The translations under genes were made by a program, and so were the position numbers. Below are positions 27,363-36,288 of a DNA stretch of 64,000 bases, one piece after another. The notes beneath the pieces are model-generated. The model saw nothing but the letters and a program-made list of their open reading frames with translations, was not told the origin of the DNA and ran no database searches. The DNA is taken from the NCBI RefSeq assembly GCF_021311115.1, contig NZ_JAJTNP010000001.1, positions 620,001-684,000 of the forward strand, read 5' to 3'. This DNA is from Chryseobacterium gwangjuense (GTDB taxonomy: Bacteria; Bacteroidota; Bacteroidia; Flavobacteriales; Weeksellaceae). The number at the start of each line of letters is the position of its first letter. The stretch's first letter is position 1.

Positions 27363-28379
27363 ATGCAACAACAAAAAATAAAAATCTCACAAGCCGTCAT
27401 TTGGATAAGTTCCATCTTTTTAGGAATATTATCTTCGGTTCCGCAATTGGCTTCTCATGCATTCAATTGGGAAGAAGCGGTTGTAAATTCAGCCATAACA
27501 GCAGCTTTCTCCGTGATCATGTGGTATCTCAATATTTATATGCTGAACCGGAATTCAGGAAAAAGACGTCAGAATATTTCCTATTCAAGACTGATGGTTG
27601 TTTTGGCTTTCGGGATGGTCGTGATGCTTGGTTTGGCTTGGATTCAGCAACTTATTTTATCACATATCAATTTTGGTCCGACTATGTTAATGATTGAAGT
27701 TCGAGGAATTCTGATCAACCTTGTTTGCTATATGTTCCTGACTTTATTACAAAATAATTATGCAGGACAACAGGTTCAGCTTGAGCTGGAAAAAGTAAAA
27801 AGTGACAATCTCGGTGCTCAGTTTGAATTATTAAAACAGCAGATCAATCCACATTTTCTTTTTAACAGTTTAAATACGTTAAAATCTATGGCAGAAACGA
27901 ATGATTCCGAAACCGTAGATTTCATTATGAAACTTTCTGATTTTTACAGATTTACATTAGAAAGTAGAAAAATGGATCTTATTACCGTTCAGGAAGAAAT
28001 GAAAATTATCGATTCGTATATTTTTCTACAAAAAGCCCGTTTTGGTGATGGAATTACACTTACCCAAGAATTAAATGAAAACGTTTTAAAAACATTAATT
28101 CCGCCTTTTACCTTGCAATTGTTGGTAGAAAACTGTATTAAGCACAATATTGTTTCACAAAGCAAACCTTTGCACATCAAGATCTACCATACGGAAAACA
28201 GGATCATTATTGAAAACCCAATTCAGAAAAAAATGACCGTTGAAGATTCGTTAGGAATTGGGCTTGATAATGTAAAATTACGTTACCAACATTTGCTTGA
28301 ACAGGAAATTGAAATTAATTCCGACGAAAAAACATTTCAAATAAAACTCCCTCTTATCCATGAATATAATCATTATTGA
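27363..28379 (+). CDS. LytS/YehU-type sensor histidine kinase
   Basis: A 338-residue kinase with four membrane helices (about 10-28, 42-61, 76-98, 112-130), no periplasmic sensor domain, and a His_kinase domain with the phospho-accepting H164 in QQINPHFLFNSLN. The ATPase part has LVENCIKHN and IGLDNVKLRY. It overlaps the response regulator gene by 20 bases. The signal is unknown and probably sensed in or at the membrane. Confidence 0.93.
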   Translation: MQQQKIKISQAVIWISSIFLGILSSVPQLASHAFNWEEAVVNSAITAAFSVIMWYLNIYMLNRNSGKRRQNISYSRLMVVLAFGMVVMLGLAWIQQLILSHINFGPTMLMIEVRGILINLVCYMFLTLLQNNYAGQQVQLELEKVKSDNLGAQFELLKQQINPHFLFNSLNTLKSMAETNDSETVDFIMKLSDFYRFTLESRKMDLITVQEEMKIIDSYIFLQKARFGDGITLTQELNENVLKTLIPPFTLQLLVENCIKHNIVSQSKPLHIKIYHTENRIIIENPIQKKMTVEDSLGIGLDNVKLRYQHLLEQEIEINSDEKTFQIKLPLIHEYNHY

Positions 28380-29124
28380 AGACGAATTCAGAGCAGCAAA
28401 ATCTCTTCAGAACTTAATCGCAGAATTAAAACCTGAAGCAAAAATAATAGGAATTTACGACAGCATTGAAATGAGCATTGAAGCTCTGAAAAACAGTAAA
28501 CCTGATCTTATTTTCATGGATATCCATTTATCAGACGGATTATCCTTTGAAATCTTCAGGCAGGTTGAAATCACCTGTCCTGTGGTTTTTTGTACCGCTT
28601 TCGATCAATATATGCTCGATGCATTCAAAAGTAAAGGGGTTGATTATGTACTGAAACCCTTTTCACGCGAAGATATTGCCGAAGCATTCAGAAAAGTGGA
28701 TGAATTAAAGAAATTTTTCCAAAAAACAGAACTTCCTGAACTGGAAGCTCTACTACAGAAAATTACACAACCACAAGCTTCTTCAAAATCCAGTTTTTTA
28801 GTTTTTAAAAATCAAAAATACACGACCATTCCGACCGAGAATATTGCGTATTTCTTTATTCATAATGAAATTACCCATCTCATGACTTTTGATAAGCAAC
28901 AGTTTCAGCTTACCCAAACATTGGGACAAATTGCGGAACAGGTTTCTCAAAAGCAGTTTTTCAGAGTGAATCGGCAATACATCATCAATTTCAGTGCGAT
29001 CAAGGAAATGGAGCATTATTTTCAGCGAAAAATCTTAGTAAAACTAACCGTTGAAACTCCGGAGCAACTCTTAATCAATAAAGAAAAATCCCATAGTTTT
29101 TTCACCTGGCTGGAAGATCGCTAA
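28360..29124 (+). CDS. LytTR family response regulator
   Basis: A 254-residue regulator: receiver domain about 1-118 with D54 in IFMDIHLSDG and K98 in VLKPF, then a LytTR DNA-binding domain about 150-250 (FFRVNRQYIINFSAIKEM). It is co-translated with the kinase at 27363. LytTR proteins bind pairs of direct repeats about 21 bp apart; such pairs lie upstream of both neighbouring operons (25721 and 29182), which are therefore its likely targets. Confidence 0.93.
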   Translation: MNIIIIEDEFRAAKSLQNLIAELKPEAKIIGIYDSIEMSIEALKNSKPDLIFMDIHLSDGLSFEIFRQVEITCPVVFCTAFDQYMLDAFKSKGVDYVLKPFSREDIAEAFRKVDELKKFFQKTELPELEALLQKITQPQASSKSSFLVFKNQKYTTIPTENIAYFFIHNEITHLMTFDKQQFQLTQTLGQIAEQVSQKQFFRVNRQYIINFSAIKEMEHYFQRKILVKLTVETPEQLLINKEKSHSFFTWLEDR

Positions 29125-29181
29125 AACCTAAAATTTCCTTCTTTCAGCTTTCTACTAAAAATTTAAAGTTTCTAAAATACA

Positions 29182-29251
29182 GGTTCACCATTCATTTTGT
29201 CCGGTTGAACCTTTTTTGTATTCTTTTGCCCCGGAAAGGTATCTACTTTTG
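29182..29251 (+). promoter_or_regulatory. activator-type promoter of the DUF1223/DoxX operon (LytTR-like sites)
   Basis: GGTTCACC (29182) and GGTTGAACC (29203) are half-sites 21 bp apart. The box TACTTTTG begins at 29244, 41 bp after the second half-site. The shared word TTGTCCGGTT overlaps the second site here and at 25737. Confidence 0.6.
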
Positions 29252-29268
29252 AATCAAAATTAAAAGAA

Positions 29269-30042
29269 ATGATACTAAAAAATCTAATAGGAACAGTAGT
29301 TTTCGTAGCATTGATGTTCACTGTATCCGCATTCGTTTACCAAGAAAAAAAAGAAACAGCATCGCCAAATACTTCAACAAACAATGACGGATTCGCCGTG
29401 TTGGAATTATTCACTTCTGAAGGCTGCTCAAGCTGTCCTCCTGCAGATAAATTAATGGGAGAAATCGAAGAAAAATACAAAGATCAGCCAGTGTACATTC
29501 TCGCCTATCATGTAGATTACTGGAATAATCTGGGATGGAAAGACAAGTTCAGTAGTGCAGAAAATTCCAAACGCCAACAACAATATGCCCAGACATTGCA
29601 TTCACAGGTTTACACACCTCAACTGATCATAAACGGTAAAAAGGAATTTGTAGGTTCTGATCGAGATGCTGTAGAAAACTCAATCCAAACCGCTTTACTG
29701 AATTCTGACAATGCTAAAATCGGTCTGTCTGCAAAGGCATCTGAGAAAGAAATTAATGTCAATTTTAAAACTTCAGAAAGCAATTCTCAAAACAAATTAC
29801 TCATCACTTTAGTTGAAAAAAAATCTTCTACCAACGTACAGAGAGGTGAAAATGAAGGTCGTCATCTGATTCACTGGCAAATTGTTCATCAACAGAATCA
29901 AATTGCTCTAAAAAACACTACAACAGGAACAACAAGTTTCAAACTTCCGGAAAATTTCAACTCGGATGACTGGGAAATTATCGGAATGATCCAGAATATG
30001 AGATCGGGAGAAATTCTTGGTTCTGCAAAAGCTTCTTTTTAA
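29269..30042 (+). CDS. DUF1223 domain protein, exported thioredoxin-like
   Basis: A 257-residue protein with an N-terminal signal/anchor (about 1-22). The DUF1223 core FAVLELFTSEGCSSCPPADKLMGEIE has a CSSC redox-like motif in a thioredoxin-fold position, then AYHVDYWNNLGWKDKFSS and VYTPQLIINGK. The function is not established; a thiol-redox role outside the cytoplasm is plausible. A DoxX gene follows after 38 bases, a common pairing in Bacteroidota. Confidence 0.87.
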   Translation: MILKNLIGTVVFVALMFTVSAFVYQEKKETASPNTSTNNDGFAVLELFTSEGCSSCPPADKLMGEIEEKYKDQPVYILAYHVDYWNNLGWKDKFSSAENSKRQQQYAQTLHSQVYTPQLIINGKKEFVGSDRDAVENSIQTALLNSDNAKIGLSAKASEKEINVNFKTSESNSQNKLLITLVEKKSSTNVQRGENEGRHLIHWQIVHQQNQIALKNTTTGTTSFKLPENFNSDDWEIIGMIQNMRSGEILGSAKASF

Positions 30043-30080
30043 CAAATCATTTTAAACAATCAACTTAAAACAATAAAAAA

Positions 30081-30473
30081 ATGGAAACAAAAACAGAAAA
30101 AATCATCTTTTGGTCAGGTGCAATCTTCATGTCTCTTTGGTTTGGAGCAAGCGGTTTCTTTGAACTGACAAAAAATCCGGTAGTTTGGGATATCACACAA
30201 CAATTAGGTTATCCATCGCACTTCATCTACATTTTAGGCGTATTCAAATTATCCGGAATCATTGTTTTATTACTTCCAAACAGATTCTTAAGATTAAAAG
30301 AATGGGTGTTTGCAGGAATGTTCTTTGATATTATTTTCGCCTTTTTTTCCAAAATTGCAGTGCTTGGTTTTCCGGCAACCATTGATGCAATCGTAGCATT
30401 TACAGTGCTTTCTGTAACGTACTTTATGTTCAGAAGAATTTATGATCAGAAATTAGTATTAGAAAGAATTTAA
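30081..30473 (+). CDS. DoxX-like membrane protein
   Basis: A 130-residue protein with four hydrophobic helices (FWSGAIFMSLWFGASGFFEL; FIYILGVFKLSGIIVLLLP; VFAGMFFDIIFAFFSKIAVLG; IVAFTVLSVTYFMF). It is co-transcribed with the DUF1223 gene. The function is unknown. Confidence 0.75.
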   Translation: METKTEKIIFWSGAIFMSLWFGASGFFELTKNPVVWDITQQLGYPSHFIYILGVFKLSGIIVLLLPNRFLRLKEWVFAGMFFDIIFAFFSKIAVLGFPATIDAIVAFTVLSVTYFMFRRIYDQKLVLERI

Positions 30474-30540
30474 AGTAAAAATAAAACTCATCCGTCTTTA
30501 ATAATACAAATATCAACTTTTCAAATTTACTTATGTAAAA

Positions 30541-30571
30541 ATAAATCCTCTCAAATGTTGAGAGGATTTAT
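30541..30571. terminator. bidirectional terminator between the DoxX and MFS genes
   Basis: ATAAATCCTCTCAA pairs perfectly with TTGAGAGGATTTAT around ATG. It separates two convergent genes. Confidence 0.85.
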
Positions 30572-30609
30572 TGTAGAAAATTATGTGTAAAAAATATAAA
30601 TCCAGATCA

Positions 30610-31800
30610 TTAAGCATGGGCTTTTCTTAGCTTAACCATACTTAAAATAAACAGTCCTAAAATTCCCAATACAAAATAACCTTCTGCCACTTCTAATTGA
30701 ATGGTCGGCTTAATTACGGCAACAATTCCGTAGCTGATTGCCGAGGTAATGATAAAGGCAATTCCACCGGTTAAACCACCTGCAATTCCTGCAGAATTCG
30801 GAAATCTGCCAATACAGTAAGAAAAGTAATTATTAAAGATAAACCCTGCCGTCACGTGGATCACAAAAGCAAATGCAACCAGGCTGTAAATATTATTTGA
30901 AAAATAGGATGCAATAAACATTAGTATAATCAAAAATAGCTGGATAAAGTTTGCATACCGGATTTTAGGTAAAAAGGCTTTATTGATTAATGCTTTTCCT
31001 AAAAATCCACCGGTCATCCACGCAAAACCAAGAATCAAGGAAACATAACCTGCAACGACTTCAGAATAGCCCATTTTATGTTCAATAATAAAAGAGCCAC
31101 ACAAATTAAAGAACATAATCATTGAATAGCTCAATCCGCACATTACCATTCCGTAGAAGAAATCTTTTGCTTTAAACATCGATTCGTATTCTTTTAAAAG
31201 GAACTGAATATGAAAGGGATTTCTTTTTTTCAATGTTTCTCCTGAAAACATAAACTCCAATATTAAAAGCAACAAACTATAACCCGCCAACACATAAAAA
31301 TTCGACTGCCATCCAAAGTTTTTCTGCAAATATCCTCCAATAAAAGGCGCAATAATAGGACCGACCGACCAAACGATTGTCATGATACTTAAATAATGCT
31401 TCCTCTCCTCCCCTTCATAAACATCTACAAAAAATGCCCGTTTTGATACAACCGCAAATCCCGACAAAACTCCCTGCAATACACGCATTGCATAGATTAC
31501 AAACAAATTCTGAGTGGTTGCCGTAATTAAAAACGAAACAACAAACAAAGCCAGAGAAACCATTGAAACCTTGTATCTACCGAAAGAATCAACAATACTT
31601 CCCGCAAAAAACTGAGTTAATCCGTAACTGATTAAAAATATGGATAAAGTGAGCTGTATATTGCTTTCCGACTGATGCAGCTCTGTTGCCATACTCGGCA
31701 TTGAAGGTAAGTAAATATCCGTCGCCAAACCCGACATCGGAATTACCGCAAAAGCTAAAATGGTTGCAATAAATTGATTTTTTTCTTTAAGTGTTACCAT
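30610..31800 (-). CDS. MFS transporter, Bcr/CflA drug-efflux type
   Basis: A 396-residue major facilitator with 12 predicted helices. It opens MSGLATDIYLPSMPSMATEL (the DHA1 Bcr/CflA start), has motif A GSIVDSFGRYKVSM and motif C-like VGPIIAPFIGGYL. It is a proton-coupled exporter in the inner membrane with unknown substrate. It lies 70 bases after the aldo/keto reductase gene and may belong to the AraC-controlled unit. Confidence 0.9.
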   Translation of the reverse strand: MVTLKEKNQFIATILAFAVIPMSGLATDIYLPSMPSMATELHQSESNIQLTLSIFLISYGLTQFFAGSIVDSFGRYKVSMVSLALFVVSFLITATTQNLFVIYAMRVLQGVLSGFAVVSKRAFFVDVYEGEERKHYLSIMTIVWSVGPIIAPFIGGYLQKNFGWQSNFYVLAGYSLLLLILEFMFSGETLKKRNPFHIQFLLKEYESMFKAKDFFYGMVMCGLSYSMIMFFNLCGSFIIEHKMGYSEVVAGYVSLILGFAWMTGGFLGKALINKAFLPKIRYANFIQLFLIILMFIASYFSNNIYSLVAFAFVIHVTAGFIFNNYFSYCIGRFPNSAGIAGGLTGGIAFIITSAISYGIVAVIKPTIQLEVAEGYFVLGILGLFILSMVKLRKAHA

Positions 31801-31870
31801 CTGTCATTATATCTTTTCATAAAAAATTCAGATTCCCAAATGATCCGGGAATCCAAATTTTTCTGTCTTT

Positions 31871-32872
31871 TTAGTTATTTACTAATTTCATAGAACCTTC
31901 GCTGTATCTTTCGCCAATATTCGGGTATTTTTGTAAGATAGAATTGATAGTCTCTACATCTGATTGAGAAAGCTCGATATTGGTCGCTGCGATATTCTCT
32001 TCTAAATATTTGATACGCTTTGTTCCCGGAATCGGAATAATATCTTCCCCTTGGTTTAATACCCAGGCCAAAGCTAACTGAGTTCCTTTAACTCCTTTTG
32101 AAGCTGCAAAATCATTGATTTCTTTCGCCAGATTTCTGTTATTTTCAAGATATTCTTCCTGATAACGAGGCAATGATTTTCTGAAATCTTCATCACCAAA
32201 ATTCTGAACCTCATTGATATTGGAAAAAAGCCCTCTCGCCAAAGGAGAATACGGCACCAAAGTAATTCCCAGCTCTCTGATTGTTGGTAATATTTCCTTT
32301 TCCACGTCTTTTGTCAAAAGTGAATATTCTGATTGCAATGCGGTAATCGGGTGAATTTTATTTGCTTTTCTGATAGATTCTGCTGAAGCTTCCGATAATC
32401 CCAAATATTTTACTTTTCCAGCTTTTACCAGTTCTGCCATCGCTCCAACTGTTTCCTCAACAGGGATGTTCGGATCCACTCTGTGAGCGTAATACAAATC
32501 GATTTCATCAATTTTCAATCTCTGAAGGCTCAAATCAACTGCTTTTCTGATCCATTCCGGAGAACCGTCGAAATACGTTCCGGGAGCACCACTGTGACTT
32601 GCTTTTCCATCTTTAAATCTGAATCCGAATTTGGTAGCGATAAAAATCTTATCACGGTTCGGAACCAATACTTTTGAGATCAATTTTTCATTTTCACCGT
32701 TGGCATACATATCTGCCGTATCCCAGAAGTTAACTCCCAGATCCAACGCTTTATGTAATGTATTGATGCTTTCCTGTTCGTCTGTCGGTCCGTACGCAAA
32801 ACTCATTCCCATACATCCCAAACCAATAGCAGATAACTGCTCTCCTGTGTTTCCTAATTTTCTAAATTTCAT
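31871..32872 (-). CDS. aldo/keto reductase
   Basis: A 333-residue AKR of the AKR13/YajO-like group: RKLGNTGEQLSAIGLGCMGMSFAYG, FWDTADMYANGENEKLI (catalytic Asp and Tyr), IFIATKFGF (catalytic Lys), LYYAHRVDPNIPVEET and IIPIPGTKRIKYLEEN. It reduces aldehydes with NADPH in the cytoplasm. Its promoter region carries three half-sites of the motif found at the araC-type promoter just upstream. Confidence 0.92.
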   Translation of the reverse strand: MKFRKLGNTGEQLSAIGLGCMGMSFAYGPTDEQESINTLHKALDLGVNFWDTADMYANGENEKLISKVLVPNRDKIFIATKFGFRFKDGKASHSGAPGTYFDGSPEWIRKAVDLSLQRLKIDEIDLYYAHRVDPNIPVEETVGAMAELVKAGKVKYLGLSEASAESIRKANKIHPITALQSEYSLLTKDVEKEILPTIRELGITLVPYSPLARGLFSNINEVQNFGDEDFRKSLPRYQEEYLENNRNLAKEINDFAASKGVKGTQLALAWVLNQGEDIIPIPGTKRIKYLEENIAATNIELSQSDVETINSILQKYPNIGERYSEGSMKLVNN

Positions 32873-32900
32873 GATATACTGTGATTTTAAATTTACAGAA

Positions 32901-32968
32901 CAAAATTATATCTGAAATTCATCGATTGTCATATAGAATTCAAACGAAGAATTATAAAATTCAAACAA
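32901..32968 (-). promoter_or_regulatory. promoter and AraC-type operator of the aldo/keto reductase gene
   Basis: The minus-strand -7 box TAATTTTG is at 32901-32908. Upstream of it are plus-strand half-sites AATTCATCG (32916), AATTCAAAC (32937) and AATTCAAAC (32958), each 21 bp apart. The last is part of a 19-bp word (32950-32968) also found at the AraC gene's own promoter. Confidence 0.65.
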
Positions 32969-33866
32969 CAGCAGTTCTCACTGCGTTAGGTGTCATTCCG
33001 GTTTGCTTTTTAAAGTAATTAGTAAAATAGGCAGGTTCTTCAAAACCTAATCCGTAGGCAATTTCAGAGACATTCCAGTCAGTGTGTTTCAATAATGCAT
33101 TGGCTTCCTGAATAATTCTTGAAGCAATTTGCTGACTCGTGGTTCTTCCGGTAATTTCTTTTACAGAACGGTTAAGCGAATTGACATGAATGGATAAACT
33201 TTCCGCATAATCAACCGGGCTTTTCAATTTTAAAAATCTTTCCGGACTGTCGATAGGAAATTGTCTTTCAAGCAATTCCATAAATAATGAAGCCACTCTT
33301 TGTGAAGCATTCTGATAAGGTTCAAAGTTTTCTGCAGGATGCATTTTCATGGTTTCATGAATCAGAAGGTGAAGGTAAGCCCGCAACATATCATATTTAT
33401 GCAAATAATCTGACTGAATTTCAGTCATCATCTTAATAAAAATATCTGATACGATTCTTTGTTGTTCCACATCAATAAAGAAAACCGGAGTTCCCCCAAT
33501 TCTGAAAAGCGGTGATTCCTGAAGGGTTCCCAAACGGTTTCCATCGTGTAGAAACTGATCGGTAAAAAGACAGAAAAAACCTTTTTGATCTTCATCATCG
33601 GCTTCCCATGAATAAGGAATCACAGGGTTTGAAAACAACAGTGCTGGTTGATCTACATAAATCCATTTATCTGCATAATGAAGCTTTCCTTTTCCTATAA
33701 TTAAGGATATTTTATAGTAATCTCTTCTGCTGTAAGGTGTAATGGATGAACAGTTTTCTCGTGAAAACACATTAAAATGCCCTACTCCGGGAGTTTTGAT
33801 ACATTGCAAACCTTGATTCTGAGCATTGCGCTCATAAAAACCTTTTACTGTTTCTCTGGATTCCAT
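32961..33866 (-). CDS. AraC family transcriptional regulator
   Basis: A 301-residue regulator: N-terminal cupin-like ligand domain (about 25-170, with KGKLHYADKWIYVDQPALLFSNPVIPYSWE) and a C-terminal double helix-turn-helix (about 200-300, TDWNVSEIAYGLGFEEPAYFTNYFKKQTGMTPNAVR). It is upstream of and on the same strand as the aldo/keto reductase and MFS genes. Shared binding words suggest it controls itself and the reductase. The last codons overlap the operator at 32950-32968. Confidence 0.93.
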   Translation of the reverse strand: MESRETVKGFYERNAQNQGLQCIKTPGVGHFNVFSRENCSSITPYSRRDYYKISLIIGKGKLHYADKWIYVDQPALLFSNPVIPYSWEADDEDQKGFFCLFTDQFLHDGNRLGTLQESPLFRIGGTPVFFIDVEQQRIVSDIFIKMMTEIQSDYLHKYDMLRAYLHLLIHETMKMHPAENFEPYQNASQRVASLFMELLERQFPIDSPERFLKLKSPVDYAESLSIHVNSLNRSVKEITGRTTSQQIASRIIQEANALLKHTDWNVSEIAYGLGFEEPAYFTNYFKKQTGMTPNAVRTAVV

Positions 33867-33870
33867 GCTT

Positions 33871-33892
33871 CAAAATTATAAAATTCAAACAA
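33871..33892 (-). promoter_or_regulatory. leaderless promoter and autoregulatory site of the AraC gene
   Basis: The -7 box TAATTTTG (33871-33878, minus strand) ends four bases before the ATG. It overlaps the 19-bp word AATTATAAAATTCAAACAA (33874-33892), identical to 32950-32968. Binding here would block the promoter. Confidence 0.65.
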
Positions 33893-33952
33893 GAGTTGGA
33901 AGAAAAAATAATTACGATTGATAAAATGATTCGAGGGTTTGGAATATAGAAA

Positions 33953-33986
33953 TAAAAAGTGACTGATCTTACGACCAGCCACTAAA
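33953..33986 (-). terminator. terminator of the 34007 gene
   Basis: AGTGACTG pairs with CAGCCACT (one mismatch) around ten bases, followed on the minus strand by a T-rich run. Confidence 0.65.
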
Positions 33987-34006
33987 AATGTATAGTTGAT
34001 AATTGA

Positions 34007-34435
34007 TTAATCATGATGTTTGTGTTTACCATGTCCTTCTTTGTAAATATAAACTTTCTTATCTCCATGTTTATATTTTTTACCGTTATTTTTATTACGG
34101 TTATAATAAGCTACAGGATTCTGACCTTTATAATATTTGTTTTTAAATTTCAAATATTTCTCTCGCCCCATAATTCTTTCCAACTCAATATATCGGTCAT
34201 TTCTCCATCGATCCGGATTGTGAACATATATTCTGTTCCAGGAATCGTAATCGCGGTATCTGTCATTTAAAACATAAATTTCTCTTGCCTGGGTTTGTGA
34301 CAATACCAAATCTACAATAATAGACTCCCAATTGATATCTGTTATGCTTCTTCTATAGTCATCATAATAATAAGACTGTGCATAGCTTACACTAAATGTT
34401 CCTACAAGCATAGCAGTCAGTAATAGCTTTTTCAT
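34007..34435 (-). CDS. exported basic protein of unknown function
   Basis: A 142-residue protein with a signal peptide (MKKLLLTAMLVGTFSVSYA/QS) and a Tyr/Asp/Arg-rich mature part (YRDYDSWNRIYVHNPDRWRNDRYIELERIMGREKYLKFKNKYY). It ends in a Lys/His-rich tail (KHGDKKVYIYKEGHGKHKHHD) that could bind metal. It has one of the few Shine-Dalgarno-like sites here (AGGAG about eight bases before the ATG). No family is assigned. Confidence 0.7.
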   Translation of the reverse strand: MKKLLLTAMLVGTFSVSYAQSYYYDDYRRSITDINWESIIVDLVLSQTQAREIYVLNDRYRDYDSWNRIYVHNPDRWRNDRYIELERIMGREKYLKFKNKYYKGQNPVAYYNRNKNNGKKYKHGDKKVYIYKEGHGKHKHHD

Positions 34436-34769
34436 TTTTCACTCCTTTTAAAATTAAACTATTAATTAGTTTCCAATTAGAGTGCCAAATTTGCTTCAAA
34501 GAAATTCCAACCGCTCAAAAAACAACATAACCAACTGATAATCTTAAAAATAGACTTTATAATATTTAAGCTCTCTATTTATTTTTTTGATGAATTGTCA
34601 TCTTATTTAGCCGTTTATTTTTATAAAATCTTTTAAATTATATCTAAAAAAAGCATAAATTCCGTTAAGATTCTTCAAAAACATTAACGAATATCATTTA
34701 TAATTTGTAATTTTAAGAGAAGAAAAAAATTATTAAAACCCATTTTTTAACCACCCAAATTTCAATAAT
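34436..34769. other. AT-rich intergenic region, no gene seen
   Basis: About 330 bases between divergent genes. No reading frame or hairpin of note. The stretch TATAATTTG near 34699-34707 is a near match to the -7 box for the GNAT gene. Confidence 0.45.
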
Positions 34770-35057
34770 ATGGAAAATATAAAATTTGAAGTATCTCCAT
34801 ATCAAGATGAGTTGCAGATATTAATTGATGGAAAAAAAGCAGGTTATATGTCTATAGAAATTGACGGAAGACTTCTTATTGTTTATTATACTAAGCTTGA
34901 TGAGGAAGTTGAAGGAAAAGGATATGCCAAAATGCTTTTAGATGAATTGGTACGCTATGCCGAAGAGAAAGATCTGCTGGTAGATCCTGAATGTGATTTC
35001 GTGAGACAGCAATTTCAAAACCATCCGACAAGATATAAAGATATTTGGCATGCCTGA
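34770..35057 (+). CDS. GNAT family N-acetyltransferase (YjdJ-type)
   Basis: A 95-residue minimal GNAT domain: RLLIVYYTKLDEEVEGKGYAKMLLDELVRYAEEKDLLVDPECDFV. EGKGYAKML is the acetyl-CoA pyrophosphate loop. This short class often ends in a DFVRxxFxxHP segment, as here. The acceptor substrate is unknown. It converges with the MBL gene, only seven bases apart. Confidence 0.85.
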   Translation: MENIKFEVSPYQDELQILIDGKKAGYMSIEIDGRLLIVYYTKLDEEVEGKGYAKMLLDELVRYAEEKDLLVDPECDFVRQQFQNHPTRYKDIWHA

Positions 35058-35064
35058 TTCATGA

Positions 35065-36162
35065 TTAATCCTGCCACCAAATCTTAAACTGATGGGTTTC
35101 CTCATTTAAATCAACAGGTTCACCAATCATAGGAGTTAAAATATTCAGATTTTTTTCTTTTCCAAGATCTATTACTTTCTGTAAAGGCTCATTCCATGGA
35201 TGGAGTGCCAATGCAAATTTTGCGGAATGTACAGGGATAATCTTCTTCGCTCTTACATCTATACTTGCCTGAATCACGTCTTCCGGTAATGCATGAATGT
35301 ATTTCCAGGCTTCGTTATACTGTCCGTTCTCCATAATAGCATAATCGAAAGGTCCAAACTTCTCACCAATCATTTTAAAATGAGTATCATAACCGCTATC
35401 GCCGCCTAAAAACATTTTTTTGGTAGGGGTTTCCAGCACATAAGAAGTCCAAAGAGTAACATTTCGTTTTACCTTTCTTCCTGAAAAGTGTCTTGCCGGA
35501 GTAAAAGTGATTTTAATTTGATTCTTTAAAACAACTTCACTTCCCCACTCTTCTTCAATTAATTGCTCAGGTTGATAGCCCCATCTTTCCAAGTGAGCAC
35601 CGACACCAAGAGGTAAAATAACTTTCCCTACTTTATCTTTAATCGCTTTCACTGTCGGATAATCTAGATGATCATAATGATCATGCGTAATTACTAAATA
35701 ATCGATATTTGGAATATCTTCCGGCTTAAAAATATCTGCTCCTGCAAATGCTTTATTAAAAAATTTAAAGGGTGAACCATAGGAACTCAGCACAGGATCA
35801 ATCAAAAACGAAACTCCATCGGTCTGAATATAATAAGATGAATGCCCCATCCAAATAAAAACATCCTGATCTTTTGGAAGGTTTTTCAGATCTGTATGAA
35901 TTGAAGGAAGGTTTTCTGAAGGTTTTAGCAAAGGATCTTTTTTCTTGAAAAAGAAATCATACAATACTTTCGGCATGGAATGTCCTTCTGCCAATGATGG
36001 AGTATCGCTTACATTCTGAAACTGTTTATCCTTAAAATGCTTTGATTCCTGCATTCTTTTTAAGCGCTCCCCTTTTGCTTCTGCTCCAAAAGCTTCCTGA
36101 CCGGTAATTACAAAATATAATAAGATAATTAAAACTGCTATGATAAGAATTATATACATCAT
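35065..36162 (-). CDS. MBL-fold metallo-hydrolase (UlaG / NAPE-PLD-like)
   Basis: A 365-residue metallo-beta-lactamase-fold protein. An N-terminal membrane helix (about 1-20) is followed by WMGHSSYYIQTDGVSFLIDPVLS, the metal motif THDHYDHLD, ARHFSGR, GGDSGYDTHF, and IPVHSAKFAL. These are the features of the NAPE-hydrolysing phospholipase D-like subgroup, which acts on phosphodiester or related bonds. It is probably membrane-anchored; its substrate is unknown. Confidence 0.9.
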   Translation of the reverse strand: MMYIILIIAVLIILLYFVITGQEAFGAEAKGERLKRMQESKHFKDKQFQNVSDTPSLAEGHSMPKVLYDFFFKKKDPLLKPSENLPSIHTDLKNLPKDQDVFIWMGHSSYYIQTDGVSFLIDPVLSSYGSPFKFFNKAFAGADIFKPEDIPNIDYLVITHDHYDHLDYPTVKAIKDKVGKVILPLGVGAHLERWGYQPEQLIEEEWGSEVVLKNQIKITFTPARHFSGRKVKRNVTLWTSYVLETPTKKMFLGGDSGYDTHFKMIGEKFGPFDYAIMENGQYNEAWKYIHALPEDVIQASIDVRAKKIIPVHSAKFALALHPWNEPLQKVIDLGKEKNLNILTPMIGEPVDLNEETHQFKIWWQD

Positions 36163-36288
36163 TTCCTAAAATACTGTCAAATGTATGACATTATCTTCTA
36201 TGACGATTAAAAAACAAAATACCTTTATTTTTTACTAAAATTGATCTAAAAAACAAAACATTATTCTAAACTTTTTTAAATTAGCCCA

